A stretch of DNA of 64,000 nt. Origin: Myxococcales bacterium (lineage in GTDB: Bacteria > Myxococcota_A > Polyangia > Palsa-1104 > JAEUJZ01). The stretch is taken from NCBI GenBank assembly GCA_016794365.1, contig JAEUKB010000030.1:47946-111945 (forward strand). The letters are read 5' to 3'. The notes below the pieces were generated by a model. That model saw nothing but the letters and a program-made list of their open reading frames with translations. It searched no databases and was not told the DNA's origin. Below, one piece after another: positions 32,792-42,019 of this stretch; position 1 is the first letter of the stretch, and every line of letters starts with the position of its first letter. The position numbers and the translations under genes are program-made.

Positions 32792-35700
32792 ATGATCCCA
32801 CACAACAAGCAGTCCAAGAACCCGCAGCGCTCGATCGAGCCGTTTGTTCTGCCTGAAAAAGTCGATACGTTTCGGCTCCTACGGCCCTTGGGACGCGGAG
32901 GGATGGGACAGGTTCACCTGGCACATGATGAGACGCTGGATCGACAGGTCGCGCTGAAGTTCATCGCATCCCTACGACCAGGTCACGAACAGAGAGAGCG
33001 ATTCCTGATCGAAGCGCGAGCGATCGCACGGATTCACCATCCCTCTGTCGTCGCGATCTACAGCGTGGGAGAGCACAACGGGACTCCCTACCTGGTTTCG
33101 GAGTATGTGGACGGTCATTCCCTTGCGCAGATTGAAAAGCCTCTGCAATCCGCGCGCGTGCTACGGATCGCGATTGATCTGGCGCGTGGACTGGAAGCGG
33201 CGCATCAGCGCGGTGTGCTGCATCGCGATGTGAAGCCCGGAAACATTTTGCTGTCGAAGACTGGTGCAGTAAAGCTGCTCGATTTCGGCCTGGCCAAGCT
33301 GCTGCAAGATAGCTTCATCGAGCTGGATCTGACCGATCAACAAGGAGCTTGTCTCCTTCCGCTGCAGCACAGAGCGAGCGAAGATCTGGAACAGACCATT
33401 TCCTTGGTAGAGTCCGTAAGCGAAGATCAGGCTGTCCAGAGTGAATCGGAAGCACTTCATCCCAAGTCAGTTACGCCACCCGGGGCGCGACTTGGGACAC
33501 CTCTGTACATGGCTCCTGAGCTGTGGCAGAGCGGTCAAGGAACGGTGCGATCGGATCTGTATTCACTCGGTGCGGTGCTCTATGAGCTGGCGTGTGGTCG
33601 GGCTCCGCATCAGGCCGTGTGTATCGCGCAGCTAGAGAGCCTGGTCGTTCATGAAGATGCGGTGCCGATTGCCAACCGTGCGCCGTCCCTCGATCCACAG
33701 CTTGCAGAGATCATCGATTCCTGTCTGCGTAGATCCCCCGAAGCTCGGCCCAGCTCTGCGCAGGAACTAGCGGTGAAGCTCGAGTCGCTGCGACTTCCCG
33801 ACGAAGCAGCGGCTGTTCCTGAAGGCAATCCCTATCGCGGTCTGCGTCCCTTTGAGCCCACCGATCGCCCGCTGCTCTTTGGTCGTCGTCAAGACATTGC
33901 CGCAGTGATCGAACAGATTCGCATTCAGCCGTTTGTCCTGATCACAGGAGACTCTGGCGTTGGGAAGTCGTCTCTGTGTCGAGCGGGCATCCTTCCTGCG
34001 ATTCGTGAGGGTGCTCTGTCCGAAGAACGAAGCTGGTCGATTCTGTCGATGATTCCGGGTCGCTGGCCTCTTCATGCCATGGCCGATGCGCTGGCTCCGC
34101 TGCTGCGTGCTTCCCACGGCGAGCTGATTGAATCGATCCTGCGCGATCCCGCAAAGCTCACGATCGAGCTGAATCGCAAGCTCGGGAGTCAATACGGACT
34201 GCTGTTCTTTATCGATCAACTGGAAGAGCTGATCACCCAGAGCGCAATCAAAGACGTACGCGCGCTTGGAGAGTTCCTGAGTCATCTCACCCAGCGACTG
34301 CCAGGGATTCGTATCTTGGCGACGATTCGTAGCGACTTTCTGACTCGAGTCGCAGAGCTGACCCAGCTGTCCTATGAGCTGTCCCACGCGGTGTATCTGC
34401 TTCGTCCGCTGACACCTCCCGATCTGCGCGAAGTGATCGAAGGTCCGGCGCGCATCAAAGGCGTCCGCTTTGAAGATGAAGAGATGATCGAGAGCATGGT
34501 CCGCTCCAGTGAGCGAGCGGAAGGAGGACTCCCGCTGCTACAGTTTACGCTGGCCCAGCTGTGGGAGCGACGTGACATCTGTCGCGGCCTGATCTTGGCA
34601 TCGTCCCTTCGTGACATGGGCGGTGTCGAAGGAGCGCTTGGCAGCTATACCCAGTCTGTCTTGTCGCGCATGCTGCCCGAGCAGGTTGCGGCGGCGCGCC
34701 GGATGCTGGTCCACTTGGTCCGAAGTGATGGAACCCGCATCTGTCGCAGTGAAAAAGAGCTGGTGAGCGGAGATCCCGCCGAGCCGATTGCCCTGGATAT
34801 GCTGGTTCAGTCGCGCCTGCTGGTGGCCAAGAGACAGACTGCCAGCGTCAACGTCTATGAGCTGGCCCACGACTCCCTGCCGATGGTCTGGCCTCAGCTG
34901 CGTGATTGGATCGAGCAGGTTCGCGAGCAGCGCTGGATGATCGAGCGCGTAGAGAATGCCGCTGCGGAGTGGTTCCGCTTTGGTCAGCGTCCCGAGCTGC
35001 TATGGAAAGAGATTCAGCTTCTGGAGTTTGAGCGGCTCTGTGGACAGACCCAGCTTGCGTCAGAGCACCAAGCGTTTGTCGCTGCAACCCGACGGCATGT
35101 CCGCATGCAGAAGCTTGCGGTCGTCGTGATCGTGACTTGCGGTGTTGCTGTCTTGCTCTTCGTCATCTTTCTGGCCGCAAAGGAAAAGGAGCGCGCATTA
35201 ATGGAAAAGGAGCGAGCCGAGCTTCGTCTCCATAAAACAGCGACGGATGTAGCGCTGATGGCGCATCAAGCCGGGAAGGAACGCGAAGCGCTACAGAAGG
35301 TCGTCGAGCTGGTCCAGTCCCATCAGTCGAAAGATGGGTCGGTTCCTGCGGTTGTAGAGCGGGCGCTGGTCAGCGTGCTGATGGCCCCCGGACCGGCCTT
35401 GCCAGCCATGACACACACTGGAGAGGTCTCTTGGGTGGAGTACTCGCCCGATGGCTCGCTGCTGGTCAGCGCCAGCGCGGATCGGACGGCACAGCTGTGG
35501 GATGCGCAGACCGGCGGGCGCAAGCGAACCCTGTCCTGTCACTCCGGCCCGGTGAAGAGGGCGCGCTTCAGTCCCGATGGTCAACAGATCGTCACCGCTG
35601 GTGAAGATGGCAAGGTCTGTGTCTGGCGCACGCAGGGCGAAGACCGGCCCATGGTTGCCACGCTACATGGCGGAGCGATTCACTCCGTGGCGTTTTCCCC

Positions 35701-37462
35701 CGATGGCCAGCGCATCCTGACCGCTGGGGATGATCAAGCGGCAGTGCTCTGGACGGTCGGCACAGCCAGCGACAGCAAGCTGCTGCTCAGCAGCGACTGG
35801 GGGCATGTGCTCACGGCGGTGTTTTCTCCCGATGGGAAGACGGTTGCCACCGGGGGCGAGGACAAGGTCTTGCGGCTCTGGTCGGCGCAGGATGGCAGGC
35901 TGCTGCGCAAGATCGCGGCGCACGACAAGGAGATCTTGGTGCTGAACTTTTCACCGGATGGCGCGTCCCTGGTGTCAGGAAGTGCCGACTTCTTGGCCAA
36001 GGTCTGGGACCCTCACAGCGGGGCGCTGAAGGCGCGGCTGGTGGATCACAAGAGCCCTGTTGTGGTGGCGGCCTTTGCGCCAGACAGCCAGCGGGTGCTG
36101 ACCGCTGCCAGCTACGATGTTGCGGCCCGGCTGTGGGATGCCGCGACCGGGGTCCGCTTGATGACGCTGGATGGGCACACTGCCCAGCTCCGGTGGGCGA
36201 TGTTTTCCCCGGACGGCACGCGGATCGCCACCATGGGCTTCGATCACATCATTCGGCTGTGGCACGGACGGACCGGGGCGCAGCTGGCGTCTTATCGCGG
36301 TCATCGGTCCGAGGTCCTGCATGCCTCCTTTGCACCCAGCTCCTACGAGCTGGCCACCGCAGGACAGGACGGCATGGTCCAAGTCTGGCGCGAGCAGCTG
36401 GGCAAGGTCACGCGGCTGCCCAGCCATAGCAAAGCGGTCTGGGCAGGAACCTTTACCCCGGATGGCAGCATCGCAGTGACTGCAGGCGGCGATGGCAAGG
36501 TGCTGCTGTCCCGCGCCCACGACGGCCACAAACTACATGAGCTGACAACCCACGGTAATGTATTGGCCTCTGTGGCGGTGTCCCCGGATGGACGATGGCT
36601 GGCTGCCTCTGGCTTTGGCGAGCGACACAACACCTTTTTGTGGAAGCTGGACACCAAGGTCCGAACCGATCTGCTGGGCCATAGAGATCGGGTCCAAACG
36701 ACCGTCTTTTCACCAAACAGCCAGCAGCTCTTCACGGTCAGCAACGATAAGACCGCCAAGCGCTGGGATGTTGCGACCGGTCAGCTAAAGTGGAGCGTAT
36801 CGGCGGGAACCAAGCTCTGGGCAGGCTCCTTTTCCCCGGATGGTCAGCAAGTGGTCGCGGCTGGTGACGATGGCATGGTCAGGGTCTGGGACAGCCAGAC
36901 AGGCAAGCCGCTCCATTCGCTGATGGGACACAAAGCGCCCATTTGGAGTGTCCGCTATTCGCCCGACGGGCGCTGGATCGCGACGGCCAGCAATGACAGA
37001 ACAGCACGAATCTGGCATGCCAAGACCGGCACGCTGGTTCACACGCTGGGTGAAAGCGCGACCGACCACCGCCACACCGACTGGGTCAGCGGTGCGACCT
37101 TTTCTCCCGACGGGCGGACACTGCTGACCACCAGCTTGGATGGAACCGCAATTGGCTGGGATGTGGAAAGTGGAGCGTCGAAGTTCCTGCTCGTTGGCCA
37201 TCAAGAAGGCATCTGGTCCGGGGAATTTTCACCCGATGGAACCAGGATCGTTACCGCCAGCGCAGATCACACCGCCAGGATCTGGAGTGCCCGCAGTCAC
37301 GAACTGCTGGGGATTCTGCGAGGACACTTAGGCAGTGTGCCGCTCGCACTTTTTTCACCCAACGGAGACTCTGTCTTGACTATCAGCATAGATCGTACCC
37401 CTCAAATCTGTCCAGCAAGCTTAAATAGGTTAATAAAATTAGCAGAAATCACCAACAAATAA
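32792..37462 (+). CDS. Ser/Thr kinase - STAND NTPase - WD40 receptor-like protein
   Basis: The product has 1556 residues from ATG 32792 (frame open to a TTG ten codons earlier; no clear Shine-Dalgarno). The kinase domain (about 25-320) is complete: GRGGMGQV, ALKF Lys, HRDVKPGN, DFG and GTPLYMAPE. A STAND-type P-loop domain starts near 345 (NPYRGLRPFEPTDRPLLFGR) with Walker A GDSGVGKSS and Walker B FFIDQLEEL. A membrane-like helix is at about 770-795 (LAVVVIVTCGVAVLLFVIFL). The rest is WD40: I count 16 repeats, the last incomplete, enough for two propellers. The WD40 part would sense a ligand and the NTPase would switch kinase activity. The last codons are AT-rich. Confidence 0.92.
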   Translation: MIPHNKQSKNPQRSIEPFVLPEKVDTFRLLRPLGRGGMGQVHLAHDETLDRQVALKFIASLRPGHEQRERFLIEARAIARIHHPSVVAIYSVGEHNGTPYLVSEYVDGHSLAQIEKPLQSARVLRIAIDLARGLEAAHQRGVLHRDVKPGNILLSKTGAVKLLDFGLAKLLQDSFIELDLTDQQGACLLPLQHRASEDLEQTISLVESVSEDQAVQSESEALHPKSVTPPGARLGTPLYMAPELWQSGQGTVRSDLYSLGAVLYELACGRAPHQAVCIAQLESLVVHEDAVPIANRAPSLDPQLAEIIDSCLRRSPEARPSSAQELAVKLESLRLPDEAAAVPEGNPYRGLRPFEPTDRPLLFGRRQDIAAVIEQIRIQPFVLITGDSGVGKSSLCRAGILPAIREGALSEERSWSILSMIPGRWPLHAMADALAPLLRASHGELIESILRDPAKLTIELNRKLGSQYGLLFFIDQLEELITQSAIKDVRALGEFLSHLTQRLPGIRILATIRSDFLTRVAELTQLSYELSHAVYLLRPLTPPDLREVIEGPARIKGVRFEDEEMIESMVRSSERAEGGLPLLQFTLAQLWERRDICRGLILASSLRDMGGVEGALGSYTQSVLSRMLPEQVAAARRMLVHLVRSDGTRICRSEKELVSGDPAEPIALDMLVQSRLLVAKRQTASVNVYELAHDSLPMVWPQLRDWIEQVREQRWMIERVENAAAEWFRFGQRPELLWKEIQLLEFERLCGQTQLASEHQAFVAATRRHVRMQKLAVVVIVTCGVAVLLFVIFLAAKEKERALMEKERAELRLHKTATDVALMAHQAGKEREALQKVVELVQSHQSKDGSVPAVVERALVSVLMAPGPALPAMTHTGEVSWVEYSPDGSLLVSASADRTAQLWDAQTGGRKRTLSCHSGPVKRARFSPDGQQIVTAGEDGKVCVWRTQGEDRPMVATLHGGAIHSVAFSPDGQRILTAGDDQAAVLWTVGTASDSKLLLSSDWGHVLTAVFSPDGKTVATGGEDKVLRLWSAQDGRLLRKIAAHDKEILVLNFSPDGASLVSGSADFLAKVWDPHSGALKARLVDHKSPVVVAAFAPDSQRVLTAASYDVAARLWDAATGVRLMTLDGHTAQLRWAMFSPDGTRIATMGFDHIIRLWHGRTGAQLASYRGHRSEVLHASFAPSSYELATAGQDGMVQVWREQLGKVTRLPSHSKAVWAGTFTPDGSIAVTAGGDGKVLLSRAHDGHKLHELTTHGNVLASVAVSPDGRWLAASGFGERHNTFLWKLDTKVRTDLLGHRDRVQTTVFSPNSQQLFTVSNDKTAKRWDVATGQLKWSVSAGTKLWAGSFSPDGQQVVAAGDDGMVRVWDSQTGKPLHSLMGHKAPIWSVRYSPDGRWIATASNDRTARIWHAKTGTLVHTLGESATDHRHTDWVSGATFSPDGRTLLTTSLDGTAIGWDVESGASKFLLVGHQEGIWSGEFSPDGTRIVTASADHTARIWSARSHELLGILRGHLGSVPLALFSPNGDSVLTISIDRTPQICPASLNRLIKLAEITNK

Positions 37463-37526
37463 ACTCTAACCGACGTCTATTTATTGGCAATTTCATACCA
37501 TTTTACCCTGCTTTGACCATAGGCTC

Positions 37527-37736
37527 TCAACCAATATATTCGCGTTCCTGAGAGCTGCACCCAGCCGAGGAAACACCGCTCAGGGAATTAAGCTCTCCCT
37601 TGGCTCCATTTACAAGCATTAGCGATGCATCGCTGAGTGCTTGAATGGACTCACTTTCCAGGGTCAATAGAGACGTGGGCTGTGTTTGATTCTGGGTGGA
37701 TTCTTGTCGAAGTGCTGCTGCGTTCTTTTGACTCAT
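37527..37736 (-). CDS. RiPP precursor peptide A (Ser-rich core with one Cys)
   Basis: The peptide has 69 residues with GAGGA six bases upstream of the ATG. The leader contains LTLESESIQALSDASLMLVNGA, of which the L-x4-L-x2-V-x-G-A end fits the double-glycine-type signal cut by C39 peptidases. Predicted cleavage after Gly-Ala leaves a 24-residue core starting KGELNSLSG with six Ser and one Cys (SSAGCSS). The leader aligns with peptide B 70 bases upstream. A C39 exporter and a LanB-type dehydratase are encoded about 4-7 kb away. One lanthionine at most is possible. Products are predicted, not known. Confidence 0.75.
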   Translation of the reverse strand: MSQKNAAALRQESTQNQTQPTSLLTLESESIQALSDASLMLVNGAKGELNSLSGVSSAGCSSQEREYIG

Positions 37737-37805
37737 GATGGTTCCTCGTTTTCTTTGTGTTTTGTTTTATCGGCCAATGGATGTCGGGATGATGCTCGGC
37801 TACTA

Positions 37806-37991
37806 TCAACCCCCTTTTGTTTTCTCTCCTGAGCCTGCGTTGGATGTATATGATGCAGAAGTCGGATCTGCGCCCCAGACGTGTGTGAGGTCGTTGTGGT
37901 TTAGCTGCACCAGCGCTTCTGATTGAAGGGTAAGTGGGGATGGATGACTGGGCGCTTGGTGCTTGTCGTGATGCGAGTCCTGGCGATTCAT
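37806..37991 (-). CDS. RiPP precursor peptide B (Ser/Thr-rich core without Cys)
   Basis: The peptide has 61 residues, with AGGAG eight bases upstream of the ATG. A His/Ser-rich start precedes the leader motif PLTLQSEALVQLNHNDLTHV then WGA, matching peptide A at LTLxSE, L, L, V and GA. The core after Gly-Ala is about 20 residues (DPTSASYTSNAGSGEKTKGG). It carries Ser/Thr for dehydration but no Cys, so it cannot form a lanthionine by itself. It starts only 10 bases after the activator stop, so it is probably co-transcribed with that gene. Confidence 0.75.
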   Translation of the reverse strand: MNRQDSHHDKHQAPSHPSPLTLQSEALVQLNHNDLTHVWGADPTSASYTSNAGSGEKTKGG

Positions 37992-38001
37992 GTTCTCTCT
38001 C

Positions 38002-39888
38002 CTATCCAGCCCGTGACTGGGTGGTGTTTGCTTTGTGGATGAGCCCGTACTGCTTGGCTTTCATGTAGAAGGTACGAACCGGCATGTTGACCAGCTGGGC
38101 CGCGTGAAGCTGAACGCCTTCGGCCACATCCAGCGCTTGCTGCATACGGGTTCGCTCCAGCTCGCGCAGCTCATCAAACAGGGGACGAAAGGATGTATGC
38201 GGCTCGATGGGGAGTGGCTCTGTCTGTCCATTCCCATGGCGTCCTGTCTGCGGCAGATGCCAGACCTGCACTTCGTCGCTGTCGGCAGTGGCTGCGACAT
38301 ACTCCATCGCGCTGCGTAGCTCGCGAACATTGCCGGGCCATTCCCAAGACACAAGCTGCGCCATCGCATCGTCTCCGATGGTCAGCGGACCTTTTTTTTG
38401 CTGTTCACAGAACTCCAGTAGGAACGCGCGGGCCAAGATGGGAATCTCTCTGGGACGCTCGCGCAGTGGTGGAATCGTGATGCAGGCACCGCGCAGTCGA
38501 TACAAGAGATCTTTGCGGAAGGCACCGCGCTGGACCGCCTGTTCAAGGTGCTGGTGCGACGCTGCCACCAGACGAATGTCTACCGGACGCTCCTCCGTAC
38601 TCCCAACGCGCAGCACACGCCGCTCTTCCAGTACACGCAGCAGCTTGGCTTGCGCACTGAGCGACAGATCCGCCACTTCATCCAGAAACAGCGTTCCGCC
38701 ACTCGCCTTTTCGATCAGTCCCATCTTGGCTTGATTCGCGCCGGTGAACGCACCGCGCTCAAAACCAAACAGCTCACTCTCTAACAGAGAGTCCGGTAGG
38801 GCCGCACAGTTTAACGAAACCAGGGCGTGCTGCCGTCGATCAGACCACTCATGAAGGGCGCGTGCGACCAGCTCTTTTCCGGCCCCCGTTTCACCATGAA
38901 TCAGCACAGAGAGCTGTGAGCGCGCAATCCGCTGAACCTGTTCATAGATGCGAACCATCGCAGGATCGACCAGCACAACACTCCGTCCACCGATGGTCTT
39001 TGTCGTTGGCACGGAAGAGGCAGGAACCACGCTGCCCCACGGTACGGACTCCGCAGCCGATCGCGCGGCGCTCACCAACGAATCCCCGTCGGCACCATCG
39101 CTTGGAAACACCGCATAAGCGGCACGAACTTTTCCAAGAGACAGAAGCGGAAACAGAGAATGAATCACCTCTTCCACTTTCTTGGCGGGCAAGTCAGGAA
39201 TCAGAATCCACAACCTGCCAGGACGACTCCCGATGGCTGCAAAGTCAATCAAGCGCAAGCGCTTTGCAAACAGCGCCATGAGGTTCTCTTCCTGGATCGC
39301 GCGCGCTGGATCAAAGGACAGACAGACCAAGCTCGCGGGATGATGATACAGGTGACTCCGCTCAATCTCTTCGTGCAGTCGGGCGCGCAGCTGACTGGGG
39401 GTTCCCAACGTGCGCGGCTGCTGCGCAGGCACACTACAGTGATAAATCAAACTGACGGAGCCGACCGTGATCGTGTCACCTGACACCAGGATCCTGCTGC
39501 TTTGAATCGCTTCACCGTTGATGCGCGTCCCGTTGTGGCTTCCTAAGTCGATGCACTCTGCTTGATGTTCTCGCAGCATGAGCTTGGCGTGCCGACGAGA
39601 AACAGCAGGACCGCACACCTTCACATCGGCCTCTTCGCTGCGTCCAATGACAAGCTCTCCCGTTCCGGGAAGAGGCACCAAGCGATTGTGATTCCCTTCA
39701 AAGACATTCAAGTAGATCCGTCGCACCGCAGTCAGCTCATACAGGCTGTTGGTCTGCGACAGTCCCGATTCCGATTGCTCGGCAACCTGAGCTGGTTCCG
39801 GTCTCTGTTCATTGCTGCCACAGACCGGCGCTGCTCCTGGCTGGACTGGACGTTCACTTGGTTGCGAAACAGATGACTCCGGTTCCAT
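38002..39888 (-). CDS. FHA-domain sigma-54-dependent transcription activator
   Basis: The product has 628 residues from ATG 39888 (GGGGAG ten bases upstream; longer frame to 40107 judged unlikely). The FHA domain lies about 55-150 (VIGRSEEADV, SRRHAKL, GSHNGTRINGE). The AAA+ domain has Walker A GETGAGKE, the sigma-54 contact loop GAFTGA, and FLDEVADL. A Fis-like helix-turn-helix ends the protein (VRTFYMKAKQYGL). FHA-type activators are switched by Ser/Thr phosphorylation, which links this gene to the neighbouring kinases. It sits directly upstream of both precursor genes and divergent from the exporter genes. I found no perfect sigma-54 promoter in the 263-base divergent gap. Confidence 0.9.
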   Translation of the reverse strand: MEPESSVSQPSERPVQPGAAPVCGSNEQRPEPAQVAEQSESGLSQTNSLYELTAVRRIYLNVFEGNHNRLVPLPGTGELVIGRSEEADVKVCGPAVSRRHAKLMLREHQAECIDLGSHNGTRINGEAIQSSRILVSGDTITVGSVSLIYHCSVPAQQPRTLGTPSQLRARLHEEIERSHLYHHPASLVCLSFDPARAIQEENLMALFAKRLRLIDFAAIGSRPGRLWILIPDLPAKKVEEVIHSLFPLLSLGKVRAAYAVFPSDGADGDSLVSAARSAAESVPWGSVVPASSVPTTKTIGGRSVVLVDPAMVRIYEQVQRIARSQLSVLIHGETGAGKELVARALHEWSDRRQHALVSLNCAALPDSLLESELFGFERGAFTGANQAKMGLIEKASGGTLFLDEVADLSLSAQAKLLRVLEERRVLRVGSTEERPVDIRLVAASHQHLEQAVQRGAFRKDLLYRLRGACITIPPLRERPREIPILARAFLLEFCEQQKKGPLTIGDDAMAQLVSWEWPGNVRELRSAMEYVAATADSDEVQVWHLPQTGRHGNGQTEPLPIEPHTSFRPLFDELRELERTRMQQALDVAEGVQLHAAQLVNMPVRTFYMKAKQYGLIHKANTTQSRAG

Positions 39889-40151
39889 GGCTGATGCTCT
39901 CCCCGTGTGATGAATCGCATACACGTACCATGCCAAAACACAGATCGGGTCAGCGGCTCGCTTCGGAATGCATCGCAGCAAGGGACGCGCGCTGTAGCAA
40001 GCTGCATCCACAGCCGACCTGTCTGCAAATCCTGCAGCGCGATCATGCAGATCTTGCAGGCATTGACAGACCTTGGCAGCCCTTACAGCACTTGTTGCGC
40101 TTGCCAACTTGGTCGCTGCTGCGTGCTCTCTGTACTGTCTGCGTGAAGGCT

Positions 40152-41084
40152 ATGCTGTGCATGGGTTTTGCATTCCTAAGTGCATCCATGCAGTCAACAG
40201 CAGCCGCTACTACGATCTGTTCTGTGCTCTTGGGACTGCTCTTTGCTTGCAGTCCCAAGCGAGCAGAGACAACTCCTTATCTGGCCGATGCAACAGACAA
40301 TCAGCGTCGCGAAGAATCCGTCCTGCGCGATCCAGACCAGGCAGAGATCGTTGCGGTGTTTCTTCCTGAACAGACCGTAGAGCTGGCTGCGTCTGTCAGT
40401 GCGCCAATTGTATCGCTACATGCTCAGCTTGGATCAGAAGTCGCAGAAGGAGAGCTGCTGGTCCAGCTAGATGCACGCAAAACCAAGGCAGAGCTTCTGG
40501 AACAGCAAGCCGCCCTGTTGGCCATCCAAACAGAGTGCGAGCTGCGGAGTGTCGAGCAAGCGTTTTCCACCAAGCTTCACCATCGCAGTGCTGCCGCGTT
40601 ACGTGCTGGAGGAGTCAGTGATGTAGAGGTTGAGCGAGCCCAGCAAGAGTCCATCCGTAGCGCCGCACGCAGCAAGCAGTGTCTGCAAGATGTAGAACAG
40701 CGGCGCGCACATCTTCAGGTGTTGCAAGCAGAGCTACATCGCGCAGAAATTCGCGCTCCTTTTCACGGTCGGGTTGCTGCGCTGTATGTCTCCGTAGGGG
40801 CGACGGTTCAGTCCGCAGAGCCGCTGCTTCGCTTGGTAGGAATGGAACCGCAGCTCGTTCGGATGGCGGTTCCTGCTTCGCTTTCGCTACAGATCGGACA
40901 GCCACTGTTTGTAGGCAACAAACAGGACTGCTGGACACTTCAGCTTCTGCGCACAGCTCCGTCGGTAGACGATGCGCTGGGACTGCGAGTCATCGAAGCG
41001 CGGCTGCTTCGTCCTGCGCCTCCCTCTCTTTTGTATGTTCGCGCGTCGCTTCGTTCTTCTTGTGATCGGGAGTCGCGATCATGA
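40152..41084 (+). CDS. HlyD-type periplasmic adaptor, probable lipoprotein
   Basis: The product has about 310 residues. A signal sequence ends in a lipobox-like LLFAC followed by SPKRAE. A biotinyl-lipoyl half-motif (APIVSLHAQLGSEVAEGELL), a coiled coil and the second half (APFHGRVAALYVSVGATV) are typical of membrane fusion proteins. ATGs at 40152, 40161 and 40188 are possible. The stop overlaps the next start (ATGA), so it is coupled to the second adaptor and the C39 exporter. Confidence 0.82.
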   Translation: MLCMGFAFLSASMQSTAAATTICSVLLGLLFACSPKRAETTPYLADATDNQRREESVLRDPDQAEIVAVFLPEQTVELAASVSAPIVSLHAQLGSEVAEGELLVQLDARKTKAELLEQQAALLAIQTECELRSVEQAFSTKLHHRSAAALRAGGVSDVEVERAQQESIRSAARSKQCLQDVEQRRAHLQVLQAELHRAEIRAPFHGRVAALYVSVGATVQSAEPLLRLVGMEPQLVRMAVPASLSLQIGQPLFVGNKQDCWTLQLLRTAPSVDDALGLRVIEARLLRPAPPSLLYVRASLRSSCDRESRS

Positions 41085-42019
41085 TCTTTCGACAAGAAGC
41101 GCTTGAGCATTACGCCGGGTCCAATGACGAAGGAAGCGTGCTGCGCATTGATTCCTTTTGGAGCCGCTTTGCGTTCTGGTTCTTGCTGTCTACATTCTGG
41201 ACTGCGTTCGCGCTGGCGTTGTGTGTTCCTCTTCATCGCTACGCCAGGGGTCCCGCTGTCATTCGTGCCAGCAAGAGAATGGAAGTGACCACGACTGAAT
41301 CAGGAACCGTGATCGCGCTGTCTGTTCATTCCGGCCAGTGGGTGAAGGAAGGACAAGTCTTGGTGGAGCTAGATAGCGCAGTGCAGCAGCAAGAGCTGGC
41401 CAGGTGTGAACAAGACATCGAGCAGCAGAGCCTTCGCCTGCTTCGCAACCTGGCGGATCCACAAGCGCGCTCGCTGCTTCCTTCCTTGCGCGCACAGCAG
41501 TCACTGCTCCAAGCGCAGCTTGCGCGTCGCAGCATTCGAGCACAGCACGCCGGACAGATCCTCGATCTTCACTTGCGCATCGGACAAAGACTGAGCCCTG
41601 GTGATGTGGTGGTGTCTCTGTCTTCGCAGGACTCCTTTGAGCTTCTGGCGCTGCTTCCCGGTCATGCACGACCCGCGATCCAGCCAGGAGCTCCTCTCCG
41701 ACTTGAACTGGATGGCTTTCACTATCTGTACCTTGACTCCTTTGTGGACTCTGTTTCCAGCGAGGTCATTGGTCCCGATGCAGCGCGTCGCATACTGGGT
41801 CTACAAGTGGCGGACTCTCTGCACATTGAAGGCCCCGTTGCAGTACTGCGCGCACAGCTTCACGGAACGTCGTTTGTCTATGATGATGCGCACTTCCGCT
41901 TCTTTGATGGAATGCGTGGTCGCGCCGAACTAAAGACACGAACAGAGCGCGCATTGCTGGTGTTTGTGCCCGGACTTCGTGAGGTCTTCCGTCATGTCTT
42001 CCGACGCAAGCTGGCTTGA
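41081..42019 (+). CDS. HlyD-family membrane fusion protein
   Basis: The product has 312 residues. An N-terminal membrane helix is at 25-50 (FAFWFLLSTFWTAFALALCV). A lipoyl half-motif (ESGTVIALSVHSGQWVKEGQ), a short coiled coil and a second half follow. Proteins of this form pair with C39-peptidase ABC exporters to cross the envelope. It overlaps its neighbours at both ends (4 and 26 bases), so the operon is tightly coupled. Two adaptors for one exporter is unusual; one may serve a different partner. Confidence 0.85.
   Translation: MIFRQEALEHYAGSNDEGSVLRIDSFWSRFAFWFLLSTFWTAFALALCVPLHRYARGPAVIRASKRMEVTTTESGTVIALSVHSGQWVKEGQVLVELDSAVQQQELARCEQDIEQQSLRLLRNLADPQARSLLPSLRAQQSLLQAQLARRSIRAQHAGQILDLHLRIGQRLSPGDVVVSLSSQDSFELLALLPGHARPAIQPGAPLRLELDGFHYLYLDSFVDSVSSEVIGPDAARRILGLQVADSLHIEGPVAVLRAQLHGTSFVYDDAHFRFFDGMRGRAELKTRTERALLVFVPGLREVFRHVFRRKLA

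Noticed and set aside
37735..37926. 63-residue plus-strand frame between the precursors
   Set aside because: It is antisense to both precursor genes and lacks a ribosome binding site; the minus-strand genes have strong ones.
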